Origin: Pycnococcus provasolii
Taxonomy: Eukaryota > Chlorophyta > Pseudoscourfieldiophyceae > Pseudoscourfieldiales > Pycnococcaceae
DNA length: 64,000 bases
Assembly: GCA_938743325.2 (NCBI GenBank)
Contig: OW568866.1
Location: 248,001 to 312,000, forward strand
Reading direction: 5' to 3'
Positions 38,553-47,915 of the stretch are shown here, in pieces. Under the pieces are notes generated by a model. That model ran no database searches. It was not told where the DNA came from and saw only the letters and a program-made list of their open reading frames with translations. The translations under genes and the position numbers were made by a program. How positions within the stretch are numbered: position 1 is the first letter of the stretch; each line of letters opens with the position of its first letter.

Positions 38553-39491
38553 GGATGACTGGTTATCTATCAAACAACTAAGAGGCCCGAGTAGACACAG
38601 GTGAGATGCAACCGAGCGACGAGGTTTTTCGTAGGGTAGTAAGGCCGCCGACGTACTACGAGTAAGTTTAAGGGTAATGTTGTGCCGAGCAAGAGCAGAG
38701 GGGAGAGGCCGACGCCTTGCCCACCCACCCACCCAGCAAGTCACCCTACCCTGTCACCGAGATGCGAGCACCGAGACAGACGGCAACTCGGCAAGTATGG
38801 AAATAATGGGCAGAACCGGTGTGGTCGGCAACCTGTAATTCCTTCTCTGTCTTGTCGATCTACCGTAGTGGTACCTTGTTACACTATTCGAGAAGAACTG
38901 CAACTACAGTATTCGATACACAATAAGGCAGTTCTGAAGCATCGGGTCCCACAGTGCCAATCATCGGCCATCGATTAAGTTACAAGAAAGAGTACCAGAG
39001 CAATTCATGTGTTGGGGAGGCTCCCACAACAACAACATTTACAACAGGCATCAGATACAGCAGTACATACACTGTACAGAAGAAGAAGAACAGCTTGAAG
39101 GAGAGCTCCCAGTGAGTTGCCAGTGAACGGTTCTCGACAAATGCGACGTTTCTTTTGAGTGGTTCTTACACGCACCGAACGGTGATCTGGTGCAGGGATC
39201 TGGTGCAGGGGGGAGGAGCCAGCAACCCACACTACGATAACAACCCTAACCCATAACCTATAACCCTAACCCATAACCCTAACCCGAAGTCCCGAACCCT
39301 AATAGAGTTCGACGGTGCCTTCTTGCCGTAACCCTAACCCTAAAAGTACCATATCCTTATCCGCATAAAACCCTAACCCAAGCTACCCTATTGTTGGAAA
39401 CGCCATCATCATCGCACAAAAGGCGCACTTGTGTTTGTGTGTTCATCCCACCTCCCCTCCCTCCTCGTTAACAGGGTACATACACCGCCCG

Positions 39492-39527
<36 letters not shown>
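38553..39527. promoter_or_regulatory. Divergent spacer with CCCTAA arrays
   Basis: No gene is supported in this spacer of nearly 1 kb. From 39236 to 39383 it holds several blocks of CCCTAA or CCCATAA units. Directly before the next ATG is a CCTG tetranucleotide run (39491-39527), which may form a slippery 5' UTR. Confidence 0.55.
39491..39527 (+). repeat. CCTG tetranucleotide repeat
   Basis: About nine tandem CCTG units abut the ATG at 39528. The upstream open frame reads through it as repeated Leu-Pro-Ala-Cys, so the true start is taken after the repeat. Confidence 0.85.
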
Positions 39528-40685
39528 ATGGCGCCTGTCTCAGGTGACGAAGACAACAGTCTCAAGGAGGAGAAGGAGGAGAACAACAACAACAATAACA
39601 ATGCCGCCGCCGCTGTCGATGACGACGAAGACAACGACTCCGACGACGATCTCGACTTTGGAGAAGACGAAGACTTCGGGCTCGGAAACACAAAAGTCAC
39701 ATCCGTACAGGCGGGTACAGCCGCACCTGCAGTACCTTTACCGGCGCAGGATCAAGGCGTAGCACACGCTGCGAAAAAATTAAAAGTGGGTGCCGGAGGA
39801 GCCGCACAGCCGACACTCGCAACGGCCGCAGAAGCGGCGCCTATCGCGCCGGACGACGACCTGTACGGCGACATAGGAACAGCGGCGGCAGCTGCCGCGG
39901 CGGTCACGCACAGGAAGGAGCTACAAGATCAACGAGGAGACGGCGACGACGAACAAGGCGAAGGCGACGCCGATGCGAGGCACGACGACGCCGACGCGAA
40001 CGTGCCCAACGTCGTCGATGCGCAGCCTCCGCCGCCACGCATCAAGAGCTCGTTCGACGACGGAATCGTCACGTTCCTCGCACCGCCCATGGACGGAGCG
40101 TGCGTATTCCTGACGAACATGGCGTGGCACGCAACCGAACGAGACGTCGAGGCGCTTGTGCGCGATGCAAAAGCTGTCGCTAAACATGTCGAATTTCTTG
40201 CTGACCCTGTCAACGGAAAGAGCAAGGGGTGGGCGGTCGTCGAGGTCGGCGACGCGGACGAGGCAAAGGAGCTCATCAAAGTCGCGAACACGTCCAAGCT
40301 ACAGGGAAAACCCGTCGTCGCGACGCTCGCCGACGTGAACGCCGTGAGGCAGATGTGTGAACGAGCTGGACCCACATACGTTGCAGCGCTCGTGAACCAA
40401 AAAGTGCAGTCGCGTATATGGGGCGCGCCCATGGGACACCCGGGAATGGGTGGGCCGCACGGTGGGAACCCGATGATGGGTGGCTATGGCATGCCGGCGT
40501 ATCCAGGTGCAATGCAGGGTATGCCGCCATGGGCAGGACATCACGGTCACGGTCGACCGCCGATGGGCATGATGATGATGGGCGGTCCGATGCCTGGCCG
40601 AGGCATGCAGCATTACATGCCTCAGCAGGGCGGTGGCGGAGGAGGCGGCGGTGGAGGTGGCGGAGGCCGCAAGCGCAAGAACTGA
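39528..40685 (+). CDS. CPSF6-like RRM protein (CFIm68)
   Basis: A 385-residue protein resembling the large subunit of cleavage factor Im, which sets poly(A) site choice. The N-terminus is acidic with an Asn run. The single RRM (about residues 185-265) shows CVFLTNMAWHATERDVEALV and GKSKGWAVVEVGDADEAKEL, the CPSF6-like form in which the protein binds CFIm25. The C-terminal part is rich in Met, Gly and Pro and ends in a Gly run and RKRKN; the usual RS domain is absent. Its distinction from other single-RRM hnRNP proteins is moderate. Confidence 0.65.
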   Translation: MAPVSGDEDNSLKEEKEENNNNNNNAAAAVDDDEDNDSDDDLDFGEDEDFGLGNTKVTSVQAGTAAPAVPLPAQDQGVAHAAKKLKVGAGGAAQPTLATAAEAAPIAPDDDLYGDIGTAAAAAAAVTHRKELQDQRGDGDDEQGEGDADARHDDADANVPNVVDAQPPPPRIKSSFDDGIVTFLAPPMDGACVFLTNMAWHATERDVEALVRDAKAVAKHVEFLADPVNGKSKGWAVVEVGDADEAKELIKVANTSKLQGKPVVATLADVNAVRQMCERAGPTYVAALVNQKVQSRIWGAPMGHPGMGGPHGGNPMMGGYGMPAYPGAMQGMPPWAGHHGHGRPPMGMMMMGGPMPGRGMQHYMPQQGGGGGGGGGGGGGRKRKN

Positions 40686-40813
40686 TGTTGTGTGAGCGCG
40701 CGCGCTTGTGCGTTGTGTATATTATCTACGTAAGCAGATAAGAGTAGGTACCTAGAAATTTTAAGAGAAACAAAAACTTTTTAGTTTACTTTACTGGCTG
40801 ACTGGGTACTATT

Positions 40814-41776
40814 TTATCGATTCATAACCCCTTTTGCATAGTCAGCCCCAGATGCGAGCGCAAGTGCGGCGGATATGTAGAGTAATACAACGCCCACCTT
40901 CACGGCACTCTCGACAGCGGCTGATGCGAATGCGCTCGGTCCTGCGCCAAGCAGAAGGAAGCTGATCGCGACGAGCTGAGTCGCGGTCTTCAACTTTCCC
41001 CAGATGCTCACGGGAATGGCAACGTCGTCGGCGTCACTGCCTTCGTCGCCGTTGTTCCCCTTCGGCATGGTGGCTGCCCATTCGCGCAGCGCGGACACTG
41101 CAATTTCGCGTCCAACGATTGCGCACGTGGGTAGTGCCAGCAGCCACGCCGGCGCGGCGGCGAGTGCCGCTGGCGTGCGGGAGCACAGGAGCACGAGGCT
41201 CGTGCACACCATCACCTTGTCAGCGACTGGGTCGAGGAATGCGCCGAACGGCGTCATGGCATCCCACTTGCGCGCCAGTACGCCGTCCAGCCAGTCTGTG
41301 ATTGCCGCCGCCACGAAGATGGCGAGCGCCGCGGGCACGGGCATTCCCCACGTGGCATTTGTGCAGTACGCGACACCAACCGCCGGCGTCGCGAGAACAC
41401 GTAACCAAGTCAGGTACGTGGGAATTGCCTTACGCCGCTCTTCCCACGGCACCGTCGACGCTGACGCAGACTGTGATGATGGTGACGCACCCGTTACACG
41501 CTGCGGCGTCCTCGTGCACCGCCTTCGGGCCGCGTGGAATGGCGTGTGTGCCTTTTCAAAGCAGCCTGAGTGCCTGGATGTGGGAAGTGGTTGTGCCCTA
41601 ACCCCCCCGAACCCTCCGGCATCACAGTTATGTCGTGCGTTTGCGCGCACTCTCACGAGAGTCAAGGAGGGCCGTCTATGGTAAGGTGACGAGTGCCCAT
41701 GGGATGGATAGCCTTTTTGGAAAGCAGCCTTACCCTCTCGAGAGAGAGGCCGTAACGAGATTGCGCTCATCATCAT
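40814..41776 (-). CDS. PGP1: Phosphatidylglycerophosphate synthase, plastid type
   Basis: A 320-residue CDP-alcohol phosphatidyltransferase that makes phosphatidylglycerophosphate from CDP-diacylglycerol and glycerol 3-phosphate, the committed step to phosphatidylglycerol of thylakoids and to cardiolipin. The signature is complete: TDWLDGVLARKWDAMTPFGA and FLDPVADK, with the spaced Asp residues of D-G-x2-A-R-x8-G-x3-D-x3-D. IPTYLTWLRVLATP opens the first membrane helix, as in bacterial PgsA. The first 100 residues are basic and Ser-rich, a likely transit peptide. Three tandem ATGs start the frame; 41776 is the first. Confidence 0.9.
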   Translation of the reverse strand: MMMSAISLRPLSREGKAAFQKGYPSHGHSSPYHRRPSLTLVRVRANARHNCDAGGFGGVRAQPLPTSRHSGCFEKAHTPFHAARRRCTRTPQRVTGASPSSQSASASTVPWEERRKAIPTYLTWLRVLATPAVGVAYCTNATWGMPVPAALAIFVAAAITDWLDGVLARKWDAMTPFGAFLDPVADKVMVCTSLVLLCSRTPAALAAAPAWLLALPTCAIVGREIAVSALREWAATMPKGNNGDEGSDADDVAIPVSIWGKLKTATQLVAISFLLLGAGPSAFASAAVESAVKVGVVLLYISAALALASGADYAKGVMNR

Positions 41777-42391
41777 CTTTTGACGAGTGCAGAATTAAGA
41801 CGAGGGAGGACGGGAGGAGGGATTAATGCGGATAAGAAAAGATAGACTAAACTCACTAATGAACCTTGGTAAGGTTTAAGGGGGAGAGTCAGTTAGGGGT
41901 TAACCGGTGGAAGTCAACCCCTAACTAGAACTGGTCAGTCCAGTTGGAGTTGGTCAGCCCCTTCCGGCCACAATTAAAAAAAAAAAAATAAGAACTAACC
42001 TTACTTAACCTTAACGACGTTGATTGATCAACGAACTTAAGGGCGCCCTTCCTACCACCCTAAACTTACCTACTTTCCTAAGGTACCTCGTGCGCATCCA
42101 CTTCATTATCCCCTATGTAGTACTACTGTAACGAAGATGGTGGGCCGTCACTGGGCCCCTGCAACCCAACGAGTCGTATGTAGTCTTCGCACCATGCCTC
42201 AGGCTCGTTCTGACCCTGGAACTCCTGTTATCTTAAGCTTAGGGCCCTTGGAGGCTTGGAGGTGATCAGGTAGGTGGGGTTCAAGGCCTTCCCTTCCCTT
42301 CCGCGTGTGAGGTACTGTAGGGTCGGAGCACCTCGTAGGCCATCTCTGTTCTCATCTCATCGCGCACCCTTCACCTCTTTTTTAAAACATC
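41777..42391. promoter_or_regulatory. Divergent spacer with an inverted TTAGGGG repeat
   Basis: AGTTAGGGGTT (41891-41901) and AACCCCTAACT (41916-41926) are perfect reverse complements around 14 nt, 115 bp before the PGP synthase ATG. An A-run (about 12) lies near 41976. Short CTTCCCTTCC repeats precede the next gene. No open frame is supported. Confidence 0.55.
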
Positions 42392-43048
42392 ATGAAAATG
42401 GCAAGACACGTTCTACTTGTAGTTCTATCGTGTTATGTGGGATGCTCGGGCCTGATCCGCACAGACGCCGCAACTCTTGCCGCGCAGACTCTTGCCCCTA
42501 ACTCTATGGGCCGATCAGGGACGGCCCCTAGACGCATGCTTCCCTTCGATGTAAGCAAACAAGGGACGGTCGCGTTTGAGATCACTAAGGCCGACGCGTT
42601 CAGGCGACGACGCCTGCTGGAAGACGACGAGAACGAGGAGGGGGAGGAGCAGACAGAAGAGCAGGAGGAGCAGACCGCTGACGAGACGAGCGAAGGAGAG
42701 GAGTCCGAGCAAGGTGGCGAGGGGCAGGAGGAAGAGGAGGCGCCAGCGGAGGAAGAGGAGGCGCCAGCGGAAGAAACTTCGGAGGAGAAGCAGGAGGAGG
42801 CGCAGGAGGAACCAGAACCGACAAGCGACGAGGTGCCCGACGACGAAAGCGCACCACCTTCCAAGTCTGCGCGCGAGGAGGCACGGGAAGCACGACGCTC
42901 CGCGCGCCTCGAGGCGCGCAACCAGCGTCGCGAGAAGCGCAACGAGGCACGTATGCTTCGTCGAGCTGGGCGCTTCGGCCGACTTAAGGCTGGCGAGGAG
43001 GCAGAGAAGGCGGCGGAGAACACGGCGATCGCAACAAGTATCTTATAG
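42392..43048 (+). CDS. Secreted acidic protein, unknown
   Basis: A 218-residue protein that I do not recognise. A clear signal peptide (ARHVLLVVLSCYVGCSG) is followed by about 50 ordinary residues. From about 75 to 155 it is extremely Glu-rich, with a repeated EEEEAPAEE unit. The last 60 residues are Arg/Glu/Ala-rich and helical (REEAREARRSARLEARNQRR). It may bind cations or cell-wall material; that is a guess. The reading frame is supported by the signal peptide and by neighbours on both sides. The dispersed repeat copy B lies just downstream. Confidence 0.6.
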   Translation: MKMARHVLLVVLSCYVGCSGLIRTDAATLAAQTLAPNSMGRSGTAPRRMLPFDVSKQGTVAFEITKADAFRRRRLLEDDENEEGEEQTEEQEEQTADETSEGEESEQGGEGQEEEEAPAEEEEAPAEETSEEKQEEAQEEPEPTSDEVPDDESAPPSKSAREEAREARRSARLEARNQRREKRNEARMLRRAGRFGRLKAGEEAEKAAENTAIATSIL

Positions 43049-43120
43049 AATCTATCTTATACCAACCTCTGTCCATTAAAAATCCCCTGGTGGCGCTGGC
43101 GACAACATCAACGAAAACAA

Positions 43121-43307
43121 GTCGCAACCGGAGACCTCACCGAGCCAACGAAAGCGCCCTGATAGAGTGATACAACCTTCGAAATCATCTGCGCAATGTA
43201 CAAAAACGCGAAGTGAATGGCTCCGGTGAATGGGCTGAATGGTGAAAGTGAATGATGTGAATGGACAACCGCTGGATAGAGTAAAGTAAACTTCTTTACT
43301 GAATGAG
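43121..43307 (-). repeat. Dispersed noncoding repeat, copy B
   Basis: Read on the minus strand, this matches copy A (10479-10673) along its length with few gaps, including CGAAGGTTGTATCA, TATCAGGGCGCTTTCGTTGG and the CATTCAC motifs. In this copy GTAAAG and CTTTAC near the 5' end form a small inverted repeat. It too sits between convergent genes. Confidence 0.85.
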
Positions 43308-43362
43308 GGTTTAATGAATGTATTCTTCTCAGTCCGCCGATATCCCGTCTTGGTGGTTGATC

Positions 43363-43752
43363 TTACTCCATCGCCTTCTTCATGGCATACGCACCAAGAG
43401 CCACGTTACCCGCGGCGTTGAGCCAGCGCAGCTCAGGCTTGACCTGCTCCTTCATGAAGGGGTGGACGACAAACATCGCGGTTGCGGCGGCGGACTGCGC
43501 GGCGATCATCTGGTTCACCTTCTTTTCGGTACTTCCTCCGCTCTTGGCTGCGTAGTAGAGACCGCCAGCGCCCGCGGCACCGACGATTCCCATCATGCGC
43601 CACGCGGCGTCCGCCTCCTTGTTGGTTGCTTTTTGGTCTTTGTCGTGCGACTCCTTGGTGTGGTAGACTTTGGTGACGGCACCACGCGGCAGGCCGAGGC
43701 ACGCGGCGAAGTTGCCTGAGTTCAACAGCAGGTTCGCGGTCGCTGGGTTCAT
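43363..43752 (-). CDS. Small membrane protein, unknown
   Basis: A 129-residue protein with two or three hydrophobic helices: MMGIVGAAGAGGLYYAA (near residue 53), AAQSAAATAMFVVHPF (near 84) and LNAAGNVALGAYAMKKA at the C-terminus. The N-terminus, ATANLLLNSGNFAACLGLPRGAV, is mildly amphipathic. It may be an organellar or ER membrane protein, but no family is recognised. The ATG at 43752 is the first in frame. It converges with the secreted acidic protein gene across repeat copy B. Confidence 0.6.
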   Translation of the reverse strand: MNPATANLLLNSGNFAACLGLPRGAVTKVYHTKESHDKDQKATNKEADAAWRMMGIVGAAGAGGLYYAAKSGGSTEKKVNQMIAAQSAAATAMFVVHPFMKEQVKPELRWLNAAGNVALGAYAMKKAME

Positions 43753-44084
43753 CGTGGTATTATTATTTAGAAGTGTGAAGAAAGAAAATGAATAAGGTTA
43801 AGGTGCTCCGGAGGAACAAGAGGACAATGTATTACGTGGTGGTGGGCTAATACAACCCTCTTATATAACCATATAGTGCAAGGGCAAGGCCGCTCGGCTC
43901 TGACACGTGGGGCAAAATATCAGGGCAGCACACCTTTGGAAAACCCACCCCCCTCGACCTCGGACAGACAGGCGGAGCTTGCAAGTGCATCACGTGATGT
44001 GATTTCGATGAGCTCAGAGCTCGAGAATCCCCGAACAAAGAAACCCTTCCTACCTTACCCCCTAATCAATCCATCAGCTCAGCG

Positions 44085-44133
44085 GTTAGGGTTTTCAGTT
44101 AGGGTTAGGGTTAGGGTTCGGGTTCGGGTTCGG
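44085..44133 (+). promoter_or_regulatory. TTAGGG/TTCGGG array abutting the NDUFAF6 start
   Basis: GTTAGGGTTTTCAGTTAGGG is followed by further TTAGGG units that drift into three GTTCGG units and end exactly at the ATG (44134). It is therefore likely to be in the 5' UTR or at the transcription start. Confidence 0.6.
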
Positions 44134-45207
44134 ATGCTACCAACTACGTCACAAGTTGTTCCCCTCCACACTGCTGTTACGTTCCAGTACCTCATCATGG
44201 ACCTGCGCCGACAAGCCGCGGCGTTCTGCGTGAACCACGTGCGCGCGAACGACTACGAGGGATTCCTCACAGTGCTCGCGCTGCCAGCGAGACACAGAGC
44301 GTCCGCGTTCGCGGTGCGCGCACTCAACGCAAGGCTCGTCGACGCGGTGGACCGCGCGCACGATGGCGGCGATGCGGGCGCCGCGCGTTTGCGACTCGCG
44401 TGGTGGCGTGAGGCGATGGCGCGCATATACGACGGAAGGACGCCGGACGACCCGGTGTGCAGGGCGATCAGCGTCGCGCTTGCCGCAGCAGGTGGAAATG
44501 GCATCGAGCACATGTCAGCACTCGTCGAGACGCGTGAGCGTGACGTCGAGCAAGTCACCGCCTCGCCGCTCGTGCCGCCGGCGAGCGTGCAAGCGCTCGT
44601 CGACTACGCGGATGGCACGCACGGCATGCTCATGCGCGCTACCGCAGAGCTGACGAGCGGAACGGCGGTAAGCGGAGAGGCGAACCGGGCCATCACGCAG
44701 GCTGGCATCGGCGCCGGCATCGCGACGGTGCTGCGTGGCACGGCACGCCACCTCGGGCAGGGACTTCTCTACGTTCCAAGCGACGTTCTCCAGCAGGCTG
44801 GGATGGAGGCGCGCGACGCGAAGCGGCTACTTGGACTAGGCCCTGGTGCGGTGGGTGCACGCAGTGACGAGCCAAAGGACAAGCTCGACGAGCAGCGCAG
44901 GCACCTCATCGCAACGGCGGTGCGCCCGCTTGCGGAGCAGGCGAAGAACGCCCTGCGGCTTGCCGACGCACGGCTCGCGGCACTGCCGCGGACAACGATA
45001 GGCAAGGAGGCGCTGTCGCCAGATGCGGCTGCGCGTGCCGCCTGCCTTCCGCGCGTCTCCGCCGGAATCTACCTACGAAAGCTTGAGGCGTGCGGCTACG
45101 ATCCCGTGCATCCAAACTTGCTGGACCCCAAGCGAGGCGTTGGCGTGCCGCGCCTCGAGCTGCAGATGAGACTCGCGTATCGCCACTTGGTGGACGGCGT
45201 TCGCTGA
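44134..45207 (+). CDS. NDUFAF6: Complex I assembly factor NDUFAF6-like
   Basis: A 357-residue protein of the squalene/phytoene synthase fold that lacks synthase function in known members and instead assists mitochondrial complex I assembly. Family features are YEGFLTVLALPARHRASAFAVRALN, RLRLAWWREAMARIYDG, ETRERDV, ADGTHGMLMRATAEL and QAGIGAGIATVLRGTARHLGQGLLYVP. The Asp-rich catalytic motifs of true synthases are not seen. The C-terminal PVHPNLLDPKRGVGVPRLELQMRL also fits. The start is 44134; an ATG at 44197 (DLRRQAAAFCVNHV) is possible. Confidence 0.82.
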   Translation: MLPTTSQVVPLHTAVTFQYLIMDLRRQAAAFCVNHVRANDYEGFLTVLALPARHRASAFAVRALNARLVDAVDRAHDGGDAGAARLRLAWWREAMARIYDGRTPDDPVCRAISVALAAAGGNGIEHMSALVETRERDVEQVTASPLVPPASVQALVDYADGTHGMLMRATAELTSGTAVSGEANRAITQAGIGAGIATVLRGTARHLGQGLLYVPSDVLQQAGMEARDAKRLLGLGPGAVGARSDEPKDKLDEQRRHLIATAVRPLAEQAKNALRLADARLAALPRTTIGKEALSPDAAARAACLPRVSAGIYLRKLEACGYDPVHPNLLDPKRGVGVPRLELQMRLAYRHLVDGVR

Positions 45208-45293
45208 GGTGGGGGCAAGTTATCTTCTTAAGTATTGATGTGTGCAATATCATGAAACAGAAAATAAATATTACTTATTTTTAATACTCACTC

Positions 45294-46262
45294 TCAATTT
45301 GTTGCCTTGCTCGTCGTCTTCGGCATGCGCTTCATGAGGTTGATGACGGAGTACGAGATCCCTCCCGCAAGTCCAAGGCCAAGTCCGGCGAGGTTGGTTC
45401 TGTTGAACGTCACGTCGCCGAAGAGAAACAATCCAACCGTCGTCAGAAGCACGTCTTTGACATTGCCAACGATGGTTGTTGCCAGCGCGCTGTTCACCGC
45501 CGTGCAGCGGTAGATGGCGAGGTTTAGCAAGAGAGCCTGACTTGCGGATACCAGCAGGAATCCGATGAACGACGGTTCGCTGAGTCGCGGATAGCTCCAT
45601 ACGTCCACGCACTCGTTGGTGCCACCGCACGTCCACAGGAGCATGAGTGGAAAACTGTACATGTTATTGAGCCAGAGCAGCGTCGCGTCTGAGAGTCCCG
45701 ACGACTCCTTGACTCTCTTCAGCAGCAGCAGGTAGGCGCACGTGCAGATTACGCAAACGACGGCCCAGAAGTACCCAAGCGCGTTGTAGTCCATGTCTCC
45801 TATACCTGCGACCCACGCTCCCGCTACCATGAGAGCTATTGCACCGCCGCTGGGAAGGCTTGGCACGCGGTTGTAGATGAGGTACTCGCCGACGAGCACG
45901 GGCAGCACGGACGTTCTCCTGATCACGTTGAACATGGGCACGTTGAGGTGCTGCAGCGCGTACACGCCGCTGACGACGTATGCGATCCAGAAGAGCATCA
46001 TCGGCGTGGCATTTCTCCTCTGCTCCGCGGTGGTTTGATCTCTGCGCACGAGCGGGTTTTTGCGCAGCACTTGCAGGAGCACGAGGCTGATGAAGAGCTG
46101 CAAAAGCAGGACGATGTTTGGGAAGTTGAAGTTGTATACACTGAAGACCGCCTTGTTGAAGAGCGTGATGGAGATGGACACGGTTCCGTACGCGACGCAC
46201 GTCGCGATGGACTCCAGCTTGGACACGGGTCGGTCCGCGGCGTCCGCCACAATCGCTGTCAT
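45294..46262 (-). CDS. Nucleotide-sugar transporter (SLC35D-like)
   Basis: A 322-residue transporter of the DMT superfamily with ten predicted helices and almost no extra termini. Features include ISITLFNKAVFSVYNFNFPN in helix 1-2, LNVPMFNVIRRTSVLPVLVGEYLI, GDMDYNALGYFWAV and SALATTIVGNVKDVLLT near helix 9. It resembles SLC35D and the plant UDP-sugar group more than the GONST-like gene at 20821, so the two probably carry different substrates to the Golgi. Six CCCTAA units lie 80-125 bp before the ATG. Confidence 0.85.
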   Translation of the reverse strand: MTAIVADAADRPVSKLESIATCVAYGTVSISITLFNKAVFSVYNFNFPNIVLLLQLFISLVLLQVLRKNPLVRRDQTTAEQRRNATPMMLFWIAYVVSGVYALQHLNVPMFNVIRRTSVLPVLVGEYLIYNRVPSLPSGGAIALMVAGAWVAGIGDMDYNALGYFWAVVCVICTCAYLLLLKRVKESSGLSDATLLWLNNMYSFPLMLLWTCGGTNECVDVWSYPRLSEPSFIGFLLVSASQALLLNLAIYRCTAVNSALATTIVGNVKDVLLTTVGLFLFGDVTFNRTNLAGLGLGLAGGISYSVINLMKRMPKTTSKATN

Positions 46263-46342
46263 CTAATCCGGGAGGAGGAGAATGACAAAACCTGAACGAA
46301 AGGGGCCGGAGGGTGTTCACTGACCCGGAGCGGCGAGGGCGA

Positions 46343-46388
46343 CCTAACCCTAACCCTAACCCTAACCCTAACCCTAACCCTAACCCCC
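46343..46388 (-). promoter_or_regulatory. CCCTAA array upstream of SLC35D-like gene
   Basis: Six or seven perfect CCCTAA hexamers are the longest uninterrupted telomere-like run in the window. They sit between the 3' end of the gene at 46461 and the start of the transporter gene. Confidence 0.6.
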
Positions 46389-46460
46389 CTTGTTTTGTTT
46401 CCGGGGGCTGCGCATGGATATGGATGGCCTCACCAACATGTTTCATGGCGTCAAACGTCG

Positions 46461-47330
46461 TTACAACGACCCATCGAATCTGTGCGTGAACGGTGCGTAT
46501 GTCGAGTCAAACGACGAGCCCGCGACGCTGCGAACCAGCATCAAGCCGCCCTTGTCGCGCTTCACGGCGTTCTTCTCCCAGTCGATATCCATAAGCACCC
46601 AGTCGTCAATCGTGAACGCGTAGTTCGGGTCGAACGTCTCCACTCGATAGAGAAGACCGCCGCCCTGCTCCACCGTCTCCTTCTTTACGCCCAGAGCAGG
46701 CAGCTGCGCGTGCAGGCACTCCGCCGTCATCTTTATTGCCATCACGCTCGTTTTCTTCGGGTCGTTCACCGCAAAGTACCACTGAGACCGCCGGCCCAGC
46801 TGTGCGCGATATGAGAATAAAATGTTCTGCACGAGCGCAATCTTTTCCTGCGTAAACGTTTCAATGAACGACTCTGGCAAGCCACTTGTTCGGAGTTCGT
46901 TGATGAGCGCTTGCCCGAAGTCCACCATGCGCGTTGGGTCGATGAGTTCGTTGGGAACTGGCTTAGTCACTGGGTCGTATATCGCCTCGCAGTCCTTGTC
47001 CTTCTTCGGATAGCACTCAAGGCTTGGTGTCGCGAAGTTGAAGATGAGGTTTTTGCCCTGGCAGTTGCTCATCGCCTCCTCGTACGTCTGGCCGGTTTTC
47101 GTCTTTATCACCGCGCGCACCTCTTGACGCACCACGACGGCGGCAAAGTCGGGCGCGGAGTCCTCGGGGTTGAAAGGTAACACGAGCACGGGCGCACGCT
47201 TCACCCATAGCGTGTTGGTCTGGTGGTGGTTTGCGAGCACGACAGGCCCGAACGCGTCCACGAATGTTTCGCGCGCGATGGGCGACACCTTCGTGCCCGG
47301 CGAACCTTCGACGTCCATGGTGTCCGTCAT
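46461..47330 (-). CDS. Hypothetical conserved-looking protein
   Basis: A 289-residue globular protein that I do not recognise. It has balanced composition without low complexity, unlike many neighbours, which suggests a folded alpha/beta protein. Notable segments are ARETFVDAFGPVVLANHHQT, ECYPKKDKDCEAIYDPVTKP and KIALVQNILFSYRAQLGRRS. No signal peptide or membrane segment is seen. The ATG at 47330 (TDTMDVEGSPG) is the first true ATG in frame. Confidence 0.65.
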   Translation of the reverse strand: MTDTMDVEGSPGTKVSPIARETFVDAFGPVVLANHHQTNTLWVKRAPVLVLPFNPEDSAPDFAAVVVRQEVRAVIKTKTGQTYEEAMSNCQGKNLIFNFATPSLECYPKKDKDCEAIYDPVTKPVPNELIDPTRMVDFGQALINELRTSGLPESFIETFTQEKIALVQNILFSYRAQLGRRSQWYFAVNDPKKTSVMAIKMTAECLHAQLPALGVKKETVEQGGGLLYRVETFDPNYAFTIDDWVLMDIDWEKNAVKRDKGGLMLVRSVAGSSFDSTYAPFTHRFDGSL

Positions 47331-47915
47331 GTTTGCGGCCTGACAAGAATGGCAAGGCGAGGGACGCACGGTGCAAGGGCAGGCCGGGGAGTTGGTATTG
47401 ACTATTGAGGACTGACTGACTGAGGAGAGGAAAAACGTTAAAACGGTCGGGCCCAGAACTCATCAGCTCTGTGGGAAAAATGCAGTAAGAACTAAGATTA
47501 TATCACGAAATTCAACCACAGGCTGACAGGTGACAGGGCTCTACCAACTAGTTGGTACATAGTAAGGTTAGTACTTAGTAGACCCCTCCACCAGGCGAGA
47601 CCTGTATGCGAGAAAAATCATACCACTCGTACAACTGCAGGATGTAACTTTAAGGATGGTATGATGGACCTGTATGATGGGCTTTTACCTTTCTGGGGCA
47701 ACACGGTGGCAGTGGTCAGGTATGTACTGTAGTACTATAATGATGAGGAATTTGGTAGGTGGACGTTGCGAACCTTCGCAATTCTTTGTGACCTTTGGAC
47801 TGTCTCTACATGGCGCTCGCGGGCCCCATCAAATTTCACCCACATCTCAAACTCGCCAGACACCAGAGACATCTGAAGAATCGAAAAACAGAGGATTTTT
47901 TTACACATTTAAGAA
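47331..47915. other. Spacer between two minus-strand genes
   Basis: No gene is seen. There are short direct repeats around GGTATGATGGACCTGTATGATGG (47655-47677) and an AT-rich end near 47900 that should hold the 3' UTR of the DCAF13 gene. Confidence 0.45.

Noticed and set aside
44134-45207. Phytoene or squalene synthase
   Set aside because: The fold family fits, but the Asp-rich substrate motifs are absent and the sequence follows NDUFAF6.
46343-46388. Chromosome end (true telomere)
   Set aside because: The array is short, lies between genes, and similar arrays occur at many other sites in the window.
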